The notes under the pieces were generated by a model. That model did no database searches and was not told the origin of the DNA. It worked only from the letters and a program-made list of their open reading frames with translations. Shown here one piece after another: positions 1 through 7,831 of a DNA stretch of 64,000 nucleotides. Position 1 is the stretch's first letter. Every line of letters starts with the position of its first letter. This DNA is from Siphonodentalium dalli. Taxonomy: Eukaryota > Mollusca > Scaphopoda > Gadilida > Siphonodentaliidae. Made by a program: the position numbers and the translations under genes. The DNA lies in assembly GCA_032622095.1 (NCBI GenBank), contig CP136067.1, positions 132,435,990 to 132,499,989 on the forward strand, read 5' to 3'.

Positions 1-484
1 ATATGGCCAGCTTTTGCGTTCATCATGCATGTGTGCATAGAGAGTAATATATGAGTAATCACTATGGAGAAGTGTATAATCATCCAAATACCCAGCTGGT
101 AAAGCCACCCGGATGTTTTTCCTTTTGATGGCTAATGGCGATTCTTTTTTAGATGTGCTAAATGTCATGTATATGATGACTTCCAAGAGGATATTGACGT
201 CTGTTAAAGTTACTCAATCCGTTCAGACGGTCTCCATATCACCAAGATACAAAAACAACAACAACAACAACATTTCTTCAAAATACGCTTTAGTTATCAG
301 AATCTATTTATTGAAACAAAATAATGCTAACCACTGTTAACTATGGTATTAAATTTCCCAAAACGAGTTTTTTATCAACATTTTGTTCAACAAGATATGG
401 CCGTATTATTACTTAAGTATCACGAAATTTAGCCGCGTTACCACTTGGTTTTAGATTTATCCATCTTCATCTGCAATTTTGTCC
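1..484. other. no gene recognised; flank of direct repeat
   Basis: AT-rich sequence with a short CAA run near 256-272. A 75-codon open frame at 113-340 has no recognisable domain and no splice context that I can support. Further exons of the minus-strand gene that begins at 1326 could lie left of the window. Confidence 0.4.
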
Positions 485-653
485 TGGCCGGTTTGTTGGG
501 TTAAATCGGACATAATTTAGGTCAGATTCCGGAACAGTCAAAGCCGGTAACAAGTTAATTTCAAAATAGTACATGGAAACACATAACAATCAGCTGTAAT
601 ATCGCTTTAGCTTTTACAGTTGGGTTAACCCTTTACCCAACAGAGGGCCCTGT

Positions 654-722
654 GCCAATGCATTCTCTTATATATGCGAGTCGACCATAGGTCGCCTCGC
701 ATATATAAGAGAATGCATTGGC
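654..722. repeat. 69-bp hairpin unit, copy 1
   Basis: Near-perfect palindrome starting GCCAATGCATTCTC and ending GAGAATGCATTGGC, with a single mismatch near the centre (GAGT against CCTC). Preceded by CCCTGT. The same unit recurs at 801-869, 10089-10157, 50199-50267 and 50334-50402. Confidence 0.9.
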
Positions 723-800
723 TTAACTCATTAAAAATTATAAAATTGTTAAAGAATGTAAGAAAAAATAGTAAAAAGTGTTAAAAAAATATTTCTTTAG

Positions 801-869
801 GCCAATGCATTCTCTTATATATGCGAGGTGACCTATGGTCGACTCGCATATATAAGAGAATGCATTGGC
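801..869. repeat. 69-bp hairpin unit, copy 2
   Basis: Same palindrome as 654-722 but inverted, so the pair forms a mirror with ACAGGG at the outer side. The ~78-bp spacer between the two is AT-rich. Confidence 0.9.
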
Positions 870-1106
870 ACAGGGCATAACTGTAACTATCACAATGTGG
901 TCAAGGAGCCGGTTCCAATGATATCCATATTTGTATGGTTCTATTGAGACAGACCGAAGATATTTTAGGCTGTTGAAGCTTTATGTGGCCGGTTTTGGCC
1001 GGTTCGTTGGGTAAAGGGTTAATTATATAAGGAAGTTGACAAATTTACTAATGTCCCAATATGTTCCCTATCATCATGACATGGATTCTTAAGTGTCAAC
1101 ACCTAC

Positions 1107-1326
1107 CTGTATATGCACCAAATTTCTGGCATCGAAGTATATTCGAAATTCTAAGAGAGTAGAACACATTTATCCCGAAAGGTGGCGCTTCCATTAACGG
1201 CGGTACATTGCATTCTTGTTCTTGGCCTCTTGTATTCGAAACGAGGTGCAACAGGGTTAACAGTCCAGTTGATCCAAACAATAGTAAGCGGATCTGATGC
1301 ATGGTGTACGTGTCGAAGTTAGCCAA
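1107..1326 (-). CDS. first coding exon of a secreted host protein (copy A)
   Basis: An open frame from ATG at 1326 (or the better-placed internal ATG at 1302) encodes a hydrophobic signal peptide, LLLFGSTGLLTLLHLV, then a short mature segment with two cysteines (QEQEC... and ...ILRC). It runs into a good splice donor, CAG|GTAGGTG, with the intron starting at 1106, and stops soon after if unspliced. The exon ends in phase 1, the same phase as the PAN exon of the lectin gene at 48-54 kb. The spacing of residues before the last cysteine is reminiscent of a PAN/apple start, but that is only a guess. The following exon would lie at lower coordinates and was not identified. Product unknown. Confidence 0.5.
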
Positions 1327-1383
1327 AGTTACGGAGCTGAAGTTCCCCGTCTATGCCGGGAATCACAATTGTATTCCGGTAGC

Positions 1384-2289
1384 TCAGAGAAACATGCACT
1401 GCACTCTGTTTAACTGAGATATTCGACGATTGTCTTTTTTCTTTCCATTCCATTCACCCATATGTTGGTTCGTGTCCTCTTTTAGCACATTCTGTCGCAG
1501 CCGTAATGTGTCCGGGGTTGCGGCTTTAAAATCCACCAGTAGGTAACCGTACGGTTCATTCGTCGCTTCCGAAAACTCTCGCATCATACGTTGAGGGCAT
1601 TCAGGATACATCTGTCTTGATAATGTTGAAATTAAACCCTTGTCAATTGGATTATTGAACAATACCAAATATTGACAATTTCGTCGTTGCGTCGGATCTT
1701 TGTTGTAGCAGAAATTCTGGTTCAAACTTATCAAAGATAAGTTCAAATAATGACTTCCTTCGGAATGTAAATCATTAACTCTCTGGTCTTTTGATGAAGT
1801 TTGCATCAAGTCATCGAGTACAACTAGATTTTTATACTGGGGGTTGATAAGAGAATCCAAGTTTGCGGGTATTCCCCGTATAAAGTTGACCTGAGGGGTG
1901 ACGGTATACTTTATGTCATCATATAGGGGCTGTCAATATTTATAAAACCATATTATTCTGTCAGGTGCGGGTGATATTTTTGAGGCAGACTTTTGTAGCA
2001 AGGTTTTCACGAAGTACGTCTTCCCACTAGATGTCGGTCCACTTACACATGCCGTGAATGGATGCTTGAAAATAAAATCTTCTTGGACATTGGCCATTGA
2101 ATCATCAAAAACTTTTCCAATGTTTGTCTTCTTCGCTCTTCCTCCTTTTATCTCTTTAACTTTTATCTTCTTAGCTCCGGGTTTCCTTATAAGTTTTTCA
2201 GGTTTCGCTTCAGTCTTGGGTAGGTCCTTCGAGTCATCGTAGGGTACATATTTATTAAGATCAAAGTCATAATAGTGCGGAGTCCCCAT
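1384..2289 (-). pseudogene. degenerate fused copy: small basic protein plus P-loop ATPase fragment
   Basis: Minus-strand counterpart of the genes at 2809-4103. From ATG at 2289 the frame starts as the small basic protein (tyrosine-rich start, then many Lys/Arg), and after KTNIGKV jumps in frame into the ATPase, because 450 bp present in the other arm are absent. The P-loop GPTSSGKT is kept. A TGA at 1933-1935 replaces the Trp codon of the other copy and breaks the frame. The frame then resumes through Walker B (LVVLDD) down to the arm boundary near 1445, beyond which about 20 foreign codons are read from the flanking direct repeat before a stop at 1384. The zinc-finger and Gln-rich N-terminus is entirely missing. 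The nonsense codon and chimeric tail make this a relic. Viral origin is an inference shared with the intact copy. Confidence 0.8.
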
Positions 2290-2539
2290 TCCGGCTAAAG
2301 TTCAAAGTGTACTCTGAAGTAGTAATTTTTATATACGCCAAAATACCATCCAAGACGTATACCCTTATAAACTGCGGGTCAGTCCTTGTAACGCGCACGT
2401 CAACGCCGCCGGCGCCGCCGGCAAACGCCGCCGGCGTTTGCGGCGGCGGCTGTTGTTGTAGTAGTTGTTGATACAAATGTCAATGCAATTATGAGTGATT
2501 TCAATATGCACACTCTATTGTATAGGTAAACAATTGGCG
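1445..2539. repeat. left arm of head-to-head inverted repeat (virus-like element)
   Basis: Reverse-complementary to 2566-4103, apart from a 450-bp segment missing here (the counterpart of 2989-3438) and differences in GCC-repeat length. The arm ends abruptly at 1445, where the direct repeat begins. The centre between the arms (2540-2565) is a GC-rich stretch of CGG/GGGGGTGA character. Confidence 0.9.
2327..2335 (-). promoter_or_regulatory. TATA-like box (left arm)
   Basis: TATATAAAA read on the minus strand, about 40 bp upstream of the ATG at 2289. It mirrors the box at 2763 in the other arm. Confidence 0.4.
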
Positions 2540-2565
2540 CGGCGGCAGTGAGGGGGTGAGGGGGC
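2540..2565. other. GC-rich centre of the inverted repeat
   Basis: Between the two arms lies a short GC-rich segment (CGGCGGCAGTGAGGGGGTGAG and a little more). The arm ends on both sides read ...TTTACC/GGTAAA...TTGGCG, so the junction is a head-to-head union of two copies of the same terminus. It could fold as a hairpin tip. Confidence 0.6.
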
Positions 2566-2651
2566 CGCCAATTTTTTACCTATACAATAGAGTGTGCATA
2601 TTGAAATCACTCATAATTGCATTGACATTTGTATCAACAACTACTACAACA

Positions 2652-2693
2652 ACAGCCGCCGCCGCCGCCGCCGCCGCCGGCGGTGCCGGCGGC
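2652..2693. repeat. GCC/GGC trinucleotide tract
   Basis: Run of GCC followed by GGC, self-complementary. Related tracts occur at 2403-2450 (mirror position), 3078-3102 and 5116-5187. In each arm the tract is followed by the same GTTGACGTGCGCGTTAC sequence. Confidence 0.8.
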
Positions 2694-2762
2694 GTTGACG
2701 TGCGCGTTACTAGGACTGACCCGCAGTTTATAAGGGTATACGTCTTGGATGGTATTTTGGCG

Positions 2763-2770
2763 TATATAAA
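2763..2770 (+). promoter_or_regulatory. TATA box upstream of virus-like gene cluster
   Basis: TATATAAA 39 bp before the ATG at 2809, which would leave a leader of roughly 15-20 nt for a typical TATA-to-start distance. It is conserved in both arms. Promoter function is inferred from position and sequence only. Confidence 0.45.
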
Positions 2771-2808
2771 AATTACTACTTCAGAGTACACTTTGAACTT
2801 TAGCCGGA

Positions 2809-3030
2809 ATGGGGACTCCGCACTATTATGACTTTGATCTTAATAAATATGTACCCTACGATGACTCGAAGGACCTACCCAAGACTGAAGCGAAACCTGA
2901 AAAACTTATAAGGAAACCCGGAGCTAAGAAGATAAAAGTTAAAGAGATAAAAGGAGGAAGAGCGAAGAAGACAAACATTGGAAAAGTTAAAAAGGAAACT
3001 CCAAACGACATATTCACTGAACTAAAATGA
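2809..3030 (+). CDS. small basic protein of virus-like element
   Basis: A 73-residue protein. The N-terminus is rich in Tyr and Asp (MGTPHYYDFDLNKYVPYDD), followed by a strongly basic stretch with about 15 Lys/Arg between residues 28 and 62. The same N-terminal 60 residues are conserved in the left arm, which argues for past selection. It lies directly downstream of the TATA box. Its TGA stop (3028-3030) overlaps the ATG of the next small ORF as ATGA. A DNA-binding or core-like role is conceivable from charge alone; I do not recognise the family. Confidence 0.55.
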   Translation: MGTPHYYDFDLNKYVPYDDSKDLPKTEAKPEKLIRKPGAKKIKVKEIKGGRAKKTNIGKVKKETPNDIFTELK

Positions 3031-3190
3031 GTAATTTACCTAAATTTTCGAAGGCTATTGAAAGGCCGGTGGAACAAACGCCGCCGCCGCCGGCAAACAC
3101 CGCGCCGTCAATACAGGACAGATTTTGAGGTTATAAGGAACATTTGTAGAAAGGAAAGCCATATACCACCGAGATATTTTAGTCAAGTAT
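3027..3190 (+). pseudogene. tiny ORF of virus-like element with a frameshift
   Basis: Begins at ATG 3027 inside the stop of the preceding gene. It reads about 33 codons with a proline run encoded by a GCC tract, then meets TGA at 3126-3128 in a T-homopolymer. One base out of register, the frame is open through a plausible basic then aromatic segment ending SHIPPRYFSQV, with TAA at 3188-3190 two bases before the ATG of the ATPase gene. The simplest reading is a ~54-residue protein broken by one extra T near 3122-3126. Function unknown; homologues would be needed to confirm that it is a gene. Confidence 0.4.
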
Positions 3191-3192
3191 AA

Positions 3193-4296
3193 ATGAAGCA
3201 CCAGTGTTCAATTTGCTCTAGTGAGTATGTGCGGAACCATGATTTGATAAGACATGTACAATCTAAGCACACTGAGTTTGTTAACCGACACCCACAGCAG
3301 CACCACCAAGCAGCAGCAACAAACAGCAGCAGCAGCAACAGGCAGCAGCATCATCAGCCACAACAACCGTCATTACAGCAACACCAGATACTACAACACC
3401 AGCAGGGGAAACAGCAACAAAGCGACATAACATCCTGCTTTGATGATTCAATGGCCTATGTCCAAGAAGATTTTATTTTCAAGCATCCATTCACGGCATG
3501 TGTAAGTGGACCGACATCTAGTGGGAAGACGTACTTCGTGAAAACCTTGCTACAAAAGTCTGCCTCAAAAATAGCACCCGCACCTGACAGAATAATATGG
3601 TTTTATAAATATTGGCAGCCCCTATATGATGACATAAAGTATACCGTCACCCCTCAGGTCAACTTTATACGGGGAATACCCGCAAACTTGGATTCTCTTA
3701 TCAACCCCCAGTATAAAAATCTAGTTGTACTCGATGACTTGATGCAAACTTCATCAAAAGACCAGAGAATTAATGATTTACATTCCGAAGGAAGTCACCA
3801 TTTGAACTTATCTTTGATAAGTTTGAACCAGAATTTCTACTACAACAAAGATCCGACGCAACGACGAAATTGTCAATATTTGGTATTGTTCAATAATCCA
3901 ATTGACAAGCGTTTAATTTCAACATTATCAAGACAGATGTATCCTGAATGCCCTCAACGTATGATGCGAGAGTTTTCGGAAGCGACGAGTGAACCGTACG
4001 GTTACCTACTGGTGGATTTAAAAGCTGCAACCCCGGACACATTACGGCTGCGACAGAATGTGCTAAAAGTGGACACGAACCAACATATGGGTGAATGGAA
4101 TGGCATGAAATATAATCTCCATAAGGACAGCGAGCACCCAGATGAACAGAATGTGGTGAAATGTGATGACAACAATAGCCCGGATCAACGGAATGAGATG
4201 AAATATGACGACAGAGATCTCCCTGGTCAACGGGAGTGCATGACATATAATTATATTGTGCCCCAGGGTCAACATATGGCTATACTAAGGACATAA
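3193..4296 (+). CDS. C2H2 zinc finger plus P-loop ATPase, A32/FtsK-HerA-like packaging ATPase candidate
   Basis: A 367-residue protein. Residues 5-26 form a C2H2 finger (C5, C8, H21, H26). Residues 33-80 are a Gln/His-rich linker encoded by CAG/CAA repeats. The ATPase core starts near 83, with Walker A GPTSSGKT at 106-113, Walker B LVVLDD at 177-182, and a polar strand (QYLVLFNNP, 228-236) in the sensor position. The C-terminal 60 residues contain about three imperfect acidic repeats with Asp-Asp and Pro-x-Gln-Arg. The P-loop arrangement and downstream sensor fit the A32-like/FtsK-HerA viral DNA-packaging ATPases found in polinton-like and adintovirus-like elements; that assignment is by motif only. 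The start abuts the TAA of the upstream small ORF (TAAATG). A partial copy with a nonsense codon lies inverted at 1384-2289. No capsid, polymerase or integrase gene is visible nearby. Confidence 0.62.
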   Translation: MKHQCSICSSEYVRNHDLIRHVQSKHTEFVNRHPQQHHQAAATNSSSSNRQQHHQPQQPSLQQHQILQHQQGKQQQSDITSCFDDSMAYVQEDFIFKHPFTACVSGPTSSGKTYFVKTLLQKSASKIAPAPDRIIWFYKYWQPLYDDIKYTVTPQVNFIRGIPANLDSLINPQYKNLVVLDDLMQTSSKDQRINDLHSEGSHHLNLSLISLNQNFYYNKDPTQRRNCQYLVLFNNPIDKRLISTLSRQMYPECPQRMMREFSEATSEPYGYLLVDLKAATPDTLRLRQNVLKVDTNQHMGEWNGMKYNLHKDSEHPDEQNVVKCDDNNSPDQRNEMKYDDRDLPGQRECMTYNYIVPQGQHMAILRT

Positions 4297-4361
4297 GGAC
4301 ACCTGGTGAGATCAATGAAATTAATAAAGAAGACCATAAAAACATAGGCAGTCGAGAAGAC

Positions 4362-4859
4362 ATGTCGTACCCTTGCAATGACTGTGGGCTTTTGTTCGAA
4401 GATCAGCATGATGTCCAGAGACACGTAAAAAACTGGTGTCAAGAAAATAAGTTAAAACGAAAATTAACTGAGGACACGGATGATAGTCAGAATAAGAAAA
4501 TTAAATCGAATGAAGATGAATACTTCAAAAGTTTGTGTGATGAGAGTAGAGATAAAGCACAAGAAGCATGGAGTGATAACGTGGAAACGTATATGGAAAA
4601 TGGCTCGACAGAAAAAGAGGCAAAAGTACAAGCTGACAAGGACCTTAAAAGTACAGATCTTAAAACTGAAGGCATGAGGCTATTTATGAATGTTTATGCT
4701 TGGACAATAATAAAGAATATGTGGCTGCGCAATGGTACTCTGCACAACAGTGTCATGGATAAAGTGGAGAAATATATGAAGAATGGTTTTGAAGATCGTG
4801 ATGCAGTGAAAATGTCAATATTAAAGTACAGACCATTGCTAGAAAAGTTCATGGACTAA
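4362..4859 (+). CDS. zinc-finger protein of virus-like element, truncated before an acidic tail
   Basis: A 165-residue protein beginning with a finger whose ligands (C5, C8, H21, C26) sit at exactly the same residues as in the upstream ATPase protein, so the two proteins share an N-terminal module. Then comes a basic segment (KLKRKL, KKIK) and a charged helical region of about 120 residues. After TAA at 4857-4859 the same frame stays open for 18 codons of almost pure Asp/Glu/Ser to TAG at 4914-4916, so the stop has probably removed an acidic tail. AATAAA at 4924-4929 follows at once. The gene starts 65 bp after the ATPase stop on the same strand. A role as a DNA-binding or regulatory protein is inferred from the finger only. 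Confidence 0.55.
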   Translation: MSYPCNDCGLLFEDQHDVQRHVKNWCQENKLKRKLTEDTDDSQNKKIKSNEDEYFKSLCDESRDKAQEAWSDNVETYMENGSTEKEAKVQADKDLKSTDLKTEGMRLFMNVYAWTIIKNMWLRNGTLHNSVMDKVEKYMKNGFEDRDAVKMSILKYRPLLEKFMD

Positions 4860-4923
4860 ACAAATGACACATCTGACGAAAGTGATGACAATTCGGACGA
4901 AAGTGACAGTGAATAGTTAATAT

Positions 4924-4929
4924 AATAAA
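4924..4929 (+). terminator. poly(A) signal after virus-like gene cluster
   Basis: AATAAA eight bases after the outer TAG of the zinc-finger protein frame, followed by a T-rich stretch at 4955-4975. It fits the 3' end of a compact unit transcribed from the TATA box at 2763. Confidence 0.45.
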
Positions 4930-4975
4930 TTGTACTATGTACCACTTGTCATGTTATTTTTCTCTTTTTTCCCTC

Positions 4976-5230
4976 GCTCACTTGCTTTTTTCGGTGGCGC
5001 TCACCACCGTACCCCCATAGCTTTCCGATGAATGGCAACAAGCCATATTTTTGACTAAATCCTGAACCGCCTGAACCGCCGCCAATTTCTTTGCATGCCA
5101 TAGGATTATGTAGTTGCTGCCGCCGCCGCCGCCGGCGGCGGCGGCGTTGACATGCGCATTACGGCCGCCGCCGACGCCGGCGGCGGCTGGTCGACTCGCA
5201 TATTTAAGATAATGCATTGGCACAGGATAA
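4976..5230. repeat. GCC/GGC tract and hairpin fragment
   Basis: 5116-5187 holds GCC/GGC tracts with GTTGACATGCGCATTAC, a diverged echo of the sequence after the GCC tract at 2652-2710. At 5189-5226 lies half of the 69-bp hairpin unit, ending in GCATTGGCACAGG. A phrase ending GACTAAATCCTGAA occurs both near 5052 and 5278. The region looks like a mosaic of fragments; no gene supported. Confidence 0.55.
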
Positions 5231-5296
5231 AAAAATCCCGACTTCCGACTGGATTTGATATGGCGGGTCACATTTATGACTAAATCCTGAATTTTG

Positions 5297-5515
5297 TTTA
5301 ATTTTTGAAGTTTTTTGAAATTTGTGAAATTTGTGAAATTTGTGATGTTTTTGAAGTTTTTGAAATTTGTTGAAGTTTTTGAAGTTTTTGAAATTTTTGA
5401 AATTTTTGAAGTTTTTGAAATTTTTGAAACTTTTGAAATTTTTGAAGTTTGTGAAATTTTTGAAATTTTTGAAATTTTTGAAGTTTTTGAAATTTTTGAA
5501 GTTTTTGAAATTTTT
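5297..5515. repeat. 9-bp minisatellite TTTTTGAAR
   Basis: About 24 units of TTTTTGAAA or TTTTTGAAG with occasional TTTGTGAAA. Because nine is a multiple of three, every frame is open for long distances, which creates spurious Lys/Phe-rich reading frames on both strands. Confidence 0.95.
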
Positions 5516-5579
5516 TGGACATGCCCAACCGGTATGCACATAGACCATGATGCAATGCGTGGGCGGAGAATATAGGTCA

Positions 5580-5700
5580 AACTGTCTAACACCGACGGGA
5601 GTACTGCAGAGAATATAGGTCGGATAGAGTTATCGTTCCTGATTTGCAACCAACTGGGGTACTGCAGAGAATGTAGGTCAAACTGTCTAGACTGCCACCA
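5580..5700. repeat. short imperfect tandem repeats around ACTGCAGAGAAT
   Basis: ACTGCAGAGAATRTAGGTC occurs twice, and a related GAGAATATAGGTCAAACTGTCTA phrase is repeated nearby. They sit just left of the right-hand direct repeat. Confidence 0.6.
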
Positions 5701-5720
5701 AACAGGGTGGGTATCATCAC

Positions 5721-6280
5721 TGGCCGGTTTGATGGGTTAAATCGGACATAATTTAGGTCAGATTCCGGAACAGTCAAAGCCGGTAACAAGTTAATTTCAA
5801 AATAGTACATGGAAACTCATAACATTCAGCTGTAATATCGCTTTAGCTTTTACAGTTGGGTTAATTATATAAGGAAGTTGACCAATTGACTAATGTCCCA
5901 ATATGTTCCCTATCATCATGACATGGATTCTTAAGTGTCAACACCTACCTGTATATGCACCAAATTTCTGGCATCGAAGTATATTCGAAATTCTAAGAGA
6001 GTAGAACACATTTATCCCGAAAGGTGGCGCTTCCATTAACGGCGGTACATTGCATTCTTGTTCTTGGCCTCTTGCATTCGAAACGAGGTGCAACAGGGTT
6101 AACAGTCCAGTTGATCCAAACAATAGTAAGCGGATCTGATGCATGGTGTACGTGTCGAAGTTAGCCAAAGTTACGGAGCTGAAGTTCCCCGTCTATGCCG
6201 GGAATCACAATTGTATTCCGGTAGCTCAGAGAAACATGCACTGCACTCTGTTTAACTGAGATATTCGACGATTGTCTTTT
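5721..6280. repeat. right copy of the 560-bp direct repeat (empty MITE site)
   Basis: Continuous counterpart of 485-1438 without the MITE; the single TTAA target lies near 5863. Homology ends at ATTGTCTTTT, after which the two flanks differ. Confidence 0.9.
5949..6168 (-). CDS. first coding exon of a secreted host protein (copy B)
   Basis: Same exon as 1107-1326 with one amino-acid change (Thr to Ala after the signal peptide). The ATG, signal peptide and donor CAG|GTAGGTG are all preserved. If this is the true gene start, its next exon must lie across or inside the virus-like element, or left of the window. Because two intact copies exist, one may be a haplotype duplicate. Confidence 0.5.
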
Positions 6281-6509
6281 CTTGCTTTAATTAATTCGAA
6301 AAAAAGCCGTTGAAAGCGCGGCGGATGTCTGAAGTAGGTGAAACTTTTACTGGACGCAATGAAACCCGAAAGAGACGGAGAAATGACAGCCGACGACGAT
6401 GTAAACTCCTCTGGTGGTTGACAGCTGGTAAATGTCGATTGGCGAGGGATGTCAAACGACCCAATAAGACTTAGTGTTGTTCAATGAATATTACAATGTT
6501 CAACGTATC

Positions 6510-7830
6510 CGTTATAAATGGCTGACATAATCCGCATTACGTGCGATTTGATCAGGTTACCTGGCCTGATACACCGAGTGATCTTTAAAGCAACTCTATA
6601 TCGCGAATGATAATCCGAAGGTACTGACGATTTCCTGTTGAATGCAGATAACCAAGGGATATCAATTGTGTCTTTCAGTAGATGGGGTGGTCTTCGAGAC
6701 TATTGAATAATATATAAACGAAGAATGTCACTGAAAGCTTTCGTGTCGATAATGTTGTGTCCTTCAATGCATATTGAATATGTTTTGTAAATATACCTGT
6801 CCTGTCGTGCCGTCTTTGAGATATAATATCGAGTTCTTATGATTCACTCTGCTCGACAACTTCAGTAAGAATATTGACTTTGTTCCGTGTTCGATGCTGA
6901 TGTCACTGCGTAAGAGTCCATGTTCCGGTGAGACGGAATGAGATCGCCAAAATATAAGATCAAACGTTCAGCGACAACAACAGTATGTTCCTATAGCAAC
7001 CAAAAACTAGTATTTCACAAAATTACTACGGCTCCCGTGGGTAATATGGTCCATCTCCCCGTGGACGATGGTATAGTTTTCCTGGCCTGTTGATTCCTAT
7101 TGAAATTAAATTGTATCAGACACATACGGCTAAAACATCCGTCATGTATGCGATTTGATCAGGTTTCCTGGCCTGATACGTCAAGTGGTGAACTCTTTAT
7201 CGTGGATAATTCAAACCTACTGACGATTTCGCGTTGAATGCAGATTACCAAGGGATATAAAATGGTTCAATGAACTGATCGAATTGTGCCGTTCAGTGGA
7301 TGGGGTGTATTCGAGAGTATTGAATAATATATAAACGAAGAATGATACTCGATGGAAGCTTAAATGTCGAAATGTTGTGTTCTTCGGTGCATATGTTTTG
7401 TAAATAACTTGTCCTGTCGTGGTGTCTTATCAGAGATATAATAGTCAGTACTTATCATTCACTCTGGTCGACGCGTCAACTTCATTACGAATATTTACAA
7501 AGGTCCGTGTGCGATACTAACGGCACTGATAAAGGGTCCATGTTCATGTATGGTGAGAAGGGATGCGATCTCCAATAAGTTCAATAAATCTGCTACGACA
7601 GTCTGTTACCATATAGTAACCGGCCTGATACATCGAGTGATGACCTTTAAACCAACTATATCGTGGATGATAATCCAAACATATATACTGACGATTTCCT
7701 GTGGAATGCAGATTACAAAAGGATACCAAATGGTTCAACGAACAACTGATATAATTGTGTCGTTCAGTAGATGGGATGGTCTTCGAGAATATAAAATAAT
7801 ATACTTCAGACAAACCACATAATAATACGC
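6510..7830. repeat. degenerate ~620-bp tandem repeat units
   Basis: Sequence starting TGCGATTTGATCAGG and running to GAGATCGCC recurs at about 6540, 7147 and (from its middle) 7620. Shared phrases include CTGACGATTTC, GAATGCAGATTA and CCTGTCGTG. A further part copy lies at 8860-9110, and a fragment at 9895-9945 matches 7060-7110. No coding frame is conserved among copies. 6281-6510 is unique and shows nothing recognisable. Confidence 0.75.
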
Positions 7831-7831
7831 A

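Larger units (their letters stand above)
629..1018. mobile_element. piggyBac-like non-autonomous MITE, TTAA target duplication
   Basis: The ends are 5'-CCCTTTACCCAAC and its reverse complement GTTGGGTAAAGGG, bounded by TTAA at 625-628 and 1019-1022. The paralogous sequence near 5860 has a single TTAA with no insert, so this is a directly visible empty site. No coding capacity. The inside holds two 69-bp hairpins (654-722 and 801-869) facing each other around an AT-rich spacer. A second full copy in the opposite orientation is at 50052-50428. TTAA plus CCC-starting termini is the piggyBac hallmark; assignment to that superfamily is inference. Confidence 0.88.
485..1438. repeat. left copy of a 560-bp direct repeat, interrupted by a MITE
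   Basis: Sequence 485-624 plus 1023-1438 matches 5721-6280 almost base for base, with only a handful of substitutions. The two copies flank the virus-like inverted element. Each carries the same signal-peptide exon on the minus strand. The left copy differs mainly by a 390-bp MITE plus a duplicated TTAA. Very low divergence means either a recent segmental duplication or two haplotypes placed in tandem by the assembler. Confidence 0.9.
2566..4103. repeat. right arm of head-to-head inverted repeat
   Basis: Near-identical inverse copy of 1445-2539, more complete: it contains the extra 450 bp (2989-3438). It carries the promoter, small ORFs and most of the ATPase gene. Homology stops at 4103, inside the ATPase C-terminal extension, while coding continues on the right for another 0.8 kb. 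Confidence 0.9.

Noticed and set aside
2556..2831. 91-codon plus-strand frame through the GCC tract
   Set aside because: It overlaps the TATA box and the start of the basic-protein gene, and is open mainly because of the GCC repeat. It stays open in both arms, so I keep a slight doubt.
5204..5649. Lys/Phe-rich proteins on both strands
   Set aside because: Produced by the 9-bp TTTTTGAAR minisatellite, which keeps all frames open.
485..6280. LTR retrotransposon flanked by 560-bp LTRs
   Set aside because: The direct repeats carry a host-like signal-peptide exon, and between them there is no primer-binding site, polypurine tract, gag, RT or integrase.
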